Below are positions 60,157-64,000 of a stretch of DNA of 64,000 bases, piece by piece. A program made the translations under genes and the position numbers. The stretch's first letter is position 1. Each line of letters starts with the position of its first letter. The stretch spans positions 221,210 to 285,209 of the forward strand of contig NZ_BAGL01000063.1 in the NCBI RefSeq assembly GCF_000308875.1, read 5' to 3'. The notes under the pieces are model-generated. The model saw only the letters and a program-made list of their open reading frames with translations. It did no database searches and had not been told where the DNA came from. Source of the stretch: Nocardia transvalensis NBRC 15921 (GTDB taxonomy: Bacteria > Actinomycetota > Actinomycetes > Mycobacteriales > Mycobacteriaceae).

Positions 60157-60574
60157 CACCGTCCGGCTGGCGCGCATCAGCGACCGGCCGCTCGACCCCG
60201 CCGAGGTGGAGGAGGCGGTCACCGGCCCCGAGCACGGCGCGACCGTCGTGTTCACCGGCAAGGTGCGCAATCACGATGGCGGCCAACCGGTCTCGGCCCT
60301 CGAATATTCGGCGCACCCGCAGGCCGAGACCTTCCTGCGGCGCGTCTGCGCCGAGGTCTCCGAGCCGTACGGACTGCCGGTCGCGGCCGTCCACCGGGTC
60401 GGCCCGCTCGGCATCGGCGACCTCGCCATCACCGTCGCCGTCGCGGCCCCGCACCGCGCCGAGGCCTTTACTCTGTGCGCCGAACTGGTGGACCGCATCA
60501 AGCACGACGTGCCGATCTGGAAGCGCCAGCTATTCGCCGACGGCATGTCGGAATGGGTCAACGCCTGCGGCTGA
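60149..60574 (+). CDS. moaE: Molybdopterin synthase large subunit
   Basis: A 141-residue MoaE. Signature segments are GATVVFTGKVRNHDGG, ALEYSAHPQAE and DRIKHDVPIWKRQLFADG with the catalytic Lys residues. It forms a heterotetramer with MoaD and adds the dithiolene sulfurs. GGAGGAGG lies shortly before ATG 60149. Confidence 0.95.
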   Translation: MSDTVRLARISDRPLDPAEVEEAVTGPEHGATVVFTGKVRNHDGGQPVSALEYSAHPQAETFLRRVCAEVSEPYGLPVAAVHRVGPLGIGDLAITVAVAAPHRAEAFTLCAELVDRIKHDVPIWKRQLFADGMSEWVNACG

Positions 60575-60621
60575 ATGTGAAACTGCTTGTCCGCCAATCG
60601 ACGGGCGGCAATGATCAGCAA

Positions 60622-61053
60622 ATGACGACCCCGGACGCCACCCTGACCCTCACCCCGCGCACGAACTGGATCTTCGGCTACGCGCAGGCGGTCGCGCGCG
60701 AACGCGGTCACGACCATATCGGTCCGGAGCATATCCAGCTGGCCATCCTCGACAACGCGGACAGCGTTCCGGCACAGGTACTCTCCGGCCTGGGCCGGCT
60801 CCCGCGCGAGCTGGCGGAGGCCGTCAGCGCGGCCATGCGGGCCGACGATTACGAACCGGCGGCCACCCGCAACCGGATCGTGGGCGCCGCGGGAGATCTC
60901 GCCCGGAACCTGGGCCACGACCACATCGGCGTGGAACATCTGCAACTGGCCCTGCTACGCAACCGCGACAGCCTGGCCACCCGCGAACTCGCCGGGGCGG
61001 GCGTCGATCTGGACGAATTCGAGAACGCGCTCACGGAGGCCGCGGGCGGCTAG
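60622..61053 (+). CDS. Clp N-terminal domain protein
   Basis: A 143-residue protein made of two Clp-N repeats: VARERGHDHIGPEHIQLAILDNADSVPAQVL and ARNLGHDHIGVEHLQLALLRNRDSLATREL. It has no ATPase domain, so it is not a Clp chaperone itself. Such stand-alone forms may act as adaptors for ClpC or bind damaged proteins. ATG 60622 has a weak ribosome site. It follows moaE by 47 bases but has no clear link to it. Confidence 0.85.
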   Translation: MTTPDATLTLTPRTNWIFGYAQAVARERGHDHIGPEHIQLAILDNADSVPAQVLSGLGRLPRELAEAVSAAMRADDYEPAATRNRIVGAAGDLARNLGHDHIGVEHLQLALLRNRDSLATRELAGAGVDLDEFENALTEAAGG

Positions 61054-61078
61054 GCGTACGACCAGGCGCACCGGACGG

Positions 61079-61513
61079 TCATTCCTCGCGCGTCAGATTG
61101 CGCTCGATCGTCCGGAGCGCCCGGAGGAGGGCGGCGCGCTCGTCACCGTCCAGGGTGGCCAGCGCCCGCTCGCTGAGGCGCTCCCCCTCGTCCTCGATCG
61201 TGCGTTCCAGCCGGCGGCCACGATCGGTGAGGTACAGGCGGACCAGGCGGCGATCGGTCTCGTGCGGTTCGCGGCGCAGGAGCCCGGCGGCCTCCATCCT
61301 GGTGGTCGCCCGGGTCACCGTCGGCGTCGACAGGCCCAGCCGCTTGGCCACCGCCCCCGGGGTGAGGCCGTCCTCCGCCCACAGCGCGCGCAGGATGAAC
61401 TGCTGGCCCTCGTAGACGCCGTGCTGGGCGTAGGCGGTCGCGGCGGCCACGGCCAGGGCGTGCTTGGCCGACCAGAAGGCGGTCTGGAAGTCGGCGCCGG
61501 GTTCCTCGGTCAT
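61079..61513 (-). CDS. MarR family transcriptional regulator
   Basis: A 144-residue MarR protein. The winged helix is LTPGAVAKRLGLSTPTVTRATTRMEAAGLLRREPHETDRRLVRLYLTDRG. It is divergent from an F420-type oxidoreductase with palindromes between, and is probably its repressor. Start ATG 61513. Confidence 0.92.
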   Translation of the reverse strand: MTEEPGADFQTAFWSAKHALAVAAATAYAQHGVYEGQQFILRALWAEDGLTPGAVAKRLGLSTPTVTRATTRMEAAGLLRREPHETDRRLVRLYLTDRGRRLERTIEDEGERLSERALATLDGDERAALLRALRTIERNLTREE

Positions 61514-61534
61514 GGTCCGTCCAGCGTAGAGGTC

Positions 61535-61582
61535 TTGAGATCATTAGCCGACTCACGATAAGATCGTTGTCGGGCTAACGAT
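61535..61582. promoter_or_regulatory. Promoter and MarR operators between marR and the LLM gene
   Basis: Rightward promoter TTGAGA (61535-61540) and TAAGAT (61559-61564), 18-base spacer. The palindrome ACGATAAGATCGT (61555-61567) overlaps the -10 box. An outer pair, ATCATTAGCCGAC (61540-61552) and GTCGGGCTAACGAT (61569-61582), forms a larger imperfect dyad. Likely MarR sites. Confidence 0.6.
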
Positions 61583-61595
61583 TTCTAGGAGCACC

Positions 61596-62504
61596 ATGAA
61601 ACTGGGTATCACCCTCGCCGATTTCTCCTGGGACATCCCCGTCGCCGATATCGGATCGACCGTGGCCGACCTCGCGCAGCAGGCCGACGATTCCGGATTC
61701 GACAGCCTGTGGGTGATGGACCACTTCTTCCAGATCGGCCTCACCGGGCAGCCGCCGGAATCGCCGATGCCGGAGGCGTACGCGACGCTGGGCTTCCTGG
61801 CCGGACGCACCCGCCGCATCCGCTTCGGCACGCTGGTCACCTCGGTCGCCTACCGGCATCCGGGCGTGCTGATCAAATCCGCGACCACACTCGACGTCCT
61901 CAGCGGCGGCCGGACGTATTTCGGCATCGGGGCGGGCGCGCCGTTCGATCCCGAACCGCGCGGGCCGGAGACCGTCTTCGAGGGCGAGGGTCTCGGCATC
62001 GCCTTCCCGCGGCTGGCCGAGCGCTTCGAGCGGCTGGAGGATGTCCTGCGGCTGGCCCACCAGATGTGGCGCGGCGACGAGACGCCGTTCCGGGGCAGGC
62101 ATTACGAGCTGGTCCGGCCGCTCAATTCGCCGAACTCCGTGCAGCGGCCGCACCCGCCGATCCTGGTCGCGGGCAGCGGCGAGCGTAAGACGCTGCGGCT
62201 GGTCGCCCGCTACGCCGACGCGTGCAACCTGTTCGATCTGCCGGGCAGCGGATTCGCCGACGATCTCGAACACAAGCTGGAGGTCCTGCACAAGCACTGC
62301 GACGAGGCCGGTCGCGATCCCGGGGAGATCGAGAAGACGGTCGCCTCGCACTTCGACCCCGGCGACCGTGACCGGTTCGTCGAGCACATGCGGGAGTTGG
62401 CCGGGCTCGGCATCGACCACGTGCTGATCTCGCCGCCGGGGCCCTGGGACTCGGCCCGGCTGGCGGCGGTCGCCGAGGCGCTACCGGATATTCACGCGTT
62501 CTGA
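61596..62504 (+). CDS. LLM-class F420-dependent oxidoreductase
   Basis: A 302-residue luciferase-like TIM barrel protein. Typical segments are MKLGITLADFSW, GFDSLWVMDHFFQ, RIRFGTLVTSVAYRHPGVLIKSATTLDVLSGGR, FGIGAGAP and HPPILVAGSGERKTLRLVARYADACNLF. Enzymes of this kind use F420 or FMN to reduce or oxygenate small molecules; F420 is usual in mycobacteria and nocardiae. AGGAG precedes ATG 61596. Regulated by the divergent MarR; substrate unknown. Confidence 0.9.
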   Translation: MKLGITLADFSWDIPVADIGSTVADLAQQADDSGFDSLWVMDHFFQIGLTGQPPESPMPEAYATLGFLAGRTRRIRFGTLVTSVAYRHPGVLIKSATTLDVLSGGRTYFGIGAGAPFDPEPRGPETVFEGEGLGIAFPRLAERFERLEDVLRLAHQMWRGDETPFRGRHYELVRPLNSPNSVQRPHPPILVAGSGERKTLRLVARYADACNLFDLPGSGFADDLEHKLEVLHKHCDEAGRDPGEIEKTVASHFDPGDRDRFVEHMRELAGLGIDHVLISPPGPWDSARLAAVAEALPDIHAF

Positions 62505-62586
62505 TCGTGTGACGTCGGGTGCGCCGAGGTGCCGGACCCGAATTCCCGTGCGAAGGTCGACTCCTGTTCGCACGACAGGAGTGACC

Positions 62587-63507
62587 ATGAGCGATCCGAA
62601 CGGCAAGATCGTCCTCGGCCCGAATCAGTACGGCAAGGCCGAGAGCCGCGTGGTGCGCGTCTACCGCGACACCGCGCGGCACGAGATCCGCGACCTGACC
62701 GTGTCGACGTGCCTGCGGGGCGAGTTCGGGCCCGCGCACGTGGCCGGCGATCAGGGCACGGTACTGCCGACCGACAGCCAGAAGCAGACCGTCTACGCGT
62801 ACGCGAAGACCCACGGCGCGGGCAGTATCGAGGACTACGGCCTCGCGCTGGCGCGGCATTTCGTCGGCGATGTCGCGCCGGTGGACTCGGCGCGCATCGA
62901 GATCGAGGAACACGCCTGGGAGCGCGCGCAGGCCGGCGGCGGCCCGCACGACCACACCTGGACGCGCCGGGGACCGGAGGTGCGCACCGCGGCGATCACG
63001 GTGCGCGGCACGGGTTCCGAGCGGCGCGAGTGGGTGATCGGCGGCATCAAGGATCTGGTGCTGCTCAAGTCGACCGGATCGGAGTTCGCGGGCTTCCTCA
63101 CCGACGAGTTCACGGTTCTGGAACCCACGCACGACCGGATGATGGCGACCAGCCTGGCGGCGCGCTGGCGATTCGCCGCCACTCCGCCGGACTGGGACGC
63201 CGCCTACGCCGGTATCAAGGCGATACTCGTCGAGCGATTCGCGCTGCTGCAGTCGAAGGCGTTGCAGCAGACGCTGTTCGACATGGGCCGCTCGGCGCTG
63301 GAGGCGTACCCGTGCCTCGCCGAGATCCGGCTCTCGGCCCCCAACAAACACCACTTCGACTACGACCTGGAACGCTTCGGCATCGAGAACTCGGGCGAGG
63401 TCTTCTACGCCGCCGACCGCCCCTACGGACTCATCCAGGCCACCGTCCAGCGTGAGAACGCCCCCGACGCCGGAATCGCCTGGGATCCGTTCACCGGCGC
63501 AATCTGA
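62587..63507 (+). CDS. Urate oxidase
   Basis: A 306-residue uricase. Family motifs are IVLGPNQYGKAESRVVRVYRD, DLTVSTCLRGEF, VLPTDSQKQTVYAYAK, LKSTGSEFAGFLTDEFT, LAEIRLSAPNKHHFDYDLERFG and the C-terminal PYGLIQATVQR. It oxidises uric acid to 5-hydroxyisourate without cofactor. No HIU hydrolase or OHCU decarboxylase is next to it. AGGAGTG stands before ATG 62587. Confidence 0.95.
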   Translation: MSDPNGKIVLGPNQYGKAESRVVRVYRDTARHEIRDLTVSTCLRGEFGPAHVAGDQGTVLPTDSQKQTVYAYAKTHGAGSIEDYGLALARHFVGDVAPVDSARIEIEEHAWERAQAGGGPHDHTWTRRGPEVRTAAITVRGTGSERREWVIGGIKDLVLLKSTGSEFAGFLTDEFTVLEPTHDRMMATSLAARWRFAATPPDWDAAYAGIKAILVERFALLQSKALQQTLFDMGRSALEAYPCLAEIRLSAPNKHHFDYDLERFGIENSGEVFYAADRPYGLIQATVQRENAPDAGIAWDPFTGAI

Positions 63508-63579
63508 CGCCACCGCCCAGCCGGAACTCCCCTACCGCCGGGCCGGAGACTACGTGCCTCGGCCGCCGCCGACGCCCCG

Positions 63580-64000
63580 CTACTCGTCGGGGGCGTCCGG
63601 CAGGCCGAACTCCTCGGACTCCCCGGCGAGAACGAATTCGTCCGGTTCCGTGACGGATTCGGTGAGTTCGCGGGGGACGTAGCGCCACACGGGAAGCATG
63701 GCCTCGTCGTCGAGCGGGTCGGTGCCGGTGTGGGCGGTGCCGCGCAGGCGGGCGGTGGCGGCGTCGGTGTCCATGCCGGATCCGATGAGGACCAGGCTGG
63801 TTCGGCGGTCCTCGTCGCGCTCCCAGGCCGCGGGTTCGATCACCAGGTGCCGGCCGACCAGGTGCAGGACGAATTTGCGCCGCTCGCCGCGCACCCCGAA
63901 GGCGGCGCAGCCCTTGGCCCGGAACAGGCCGGGCGGCGGGTCCTCGAAGAGGCCGATCAGGCGGCGCGGATCGAGATCCGTTGTGCTGGTGAAGGAGACG
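63580..64000 (-). CDS. CobW/COG0523 family GTPase, C-terminal part
   Basis: The last 140 codons of a leftward gene entering from the right edge. The sequence LIGLFEDPPPGLFRAKGCAAFGVRGERRKFVLHLVGRHLVIEP is the CobW C-terminal domain, continued by TSLVLIGSGMDTDAATARL. COG0523 proteins are metal chaperones, often for zinc or cobalt; the GTPase domain lies outside the window, so subtype is undecided. Confidence 0.85.
   Translation of the reverse strand, partial: VSFTSTTDLDPRRLIGLFEDPPPGLFRAKGCAAFGVRGERRKFVLHLVGRHLVIEPAAWERDEDRRTSLVLIGSGMDTDAATARLRGTAHTGTDPLDDEAMLPVWRYVPRELTESVTEPDEFVLAGESEEFGLPDAPDE

Noticed and set aside
1..64000. tRNA, rRNA or insertion sequence
   Set aside because: No cloverleaf, rRNA segment or transposase was recognised when reading both strands; a covariance search could still find a small RNA.

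Overview
The window is a gene-dense, high-GC actinobacterial chromosome segment. Gene content and order run parallel to the Mycobacterium tuberculosis segment Rv3026c-Rv3055, as I recall that gene order: acyltransferase pair, fixB/fixA, Rv3030-Rv3032, Rv3034c-Rv3035, Rv3037c-Rv3041c, serB2, ctaD, fecB, nrdF2, nrdEIH, Rv3054c-Rv3055. Genes that are not mycobacterial in this place are interleaved: a Streptomyces-type conservon with two P450s, an M4 protease, uricase and a FAAL-PKS. A Nocardia or close relative in the Mycobacteriales is the best guess. No rRNA, tRNA, CRISPR, phage or insertion sequence was recognised.

Layout. 1-3.3 kb: the first 1109 residues of a fatty-acyl-AMP ligase/ACP/ketosynthase polyketide synthase that runs off the left edge. 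3.8-5.6 kb: an acyltransferase pair resembling the ornithine-lipid enzymes OlsA/OlsB. 6.0-8.5 kb: PadR regulator with an ABC-2 drug-type exporter. 8.5-12.2 kb: glycosyltransferase, GH57 enzyme and methyltransferase, matching the mycobacterial methylglucose lipopolysaccharide (MGLP) cluster, divergent from the ETF genes fixAB (12.4-14.1 kb). 14.3-15.8 kb: DUF1707 membrane protein and an APH(6)-like kinase. 16.2-21.9 kb: conservon (sensor-kinase-like, roadblock, DUF742, GTPase, CYP157-like P450) plus a CYP154-like P450. 22-31.7 kb: LysR/ndh, SDR/TetR, methyltransferase, frameshifted M4 protease, DUF1697, hexapeptide acetyltransferase and PQQ-type lipoprotein. 31.7-37.6 kb: a leftward run (two methyltransferases, enoyl-CoA hydratase-like, NUDIX, ABC ATPase, small membrane protein, Pth2). 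37.8-43.5 kb: chagasin-like lipoprotein, serB, ctaD, fecB and a DUF1579 lipoprotein. 43.6-46.9 kb: a small unknown protein, DUF89 protein and PhoD. 47-53.2 kb: class Ib ribonucleotide reductase (nrdF, then mgtE, then nrdE-nrdI-nrdH) with a NrdR box pair. 53.6-56.1 kb: zinc-free L36 paralogue under a Zur box, FMN reductase, TetR, nadE. 56.1-60.6 kb: molybdenum cofactor genes moaD-moaA divergent from moeA, a moaC-mogA fusion and moaE. 60.6-64 kb: Clp-N protein, MarR/LLM oxidoreductase pair, uricase and the C-terminal part of a CobW-type GTPase running off the right edge.

The most striking feature not explained by genes is a dispersed family of intergenic hairpins built on CCGGCCAAAAGCATGCCGG. 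It occurs at six places, in four of them directly against the stop codon of a leftward gene, and at three places it is accompanied by tandem half-units. Other regulatory structure of interest is an mgtE leader ORF with strong Shine-Dalgarno, a Zur box on rpmJ, a NrdR box pair, twin TetR palindromes and several probable leaderless promoters. Domain calls come from reading motifs by eye; no database search was possible.
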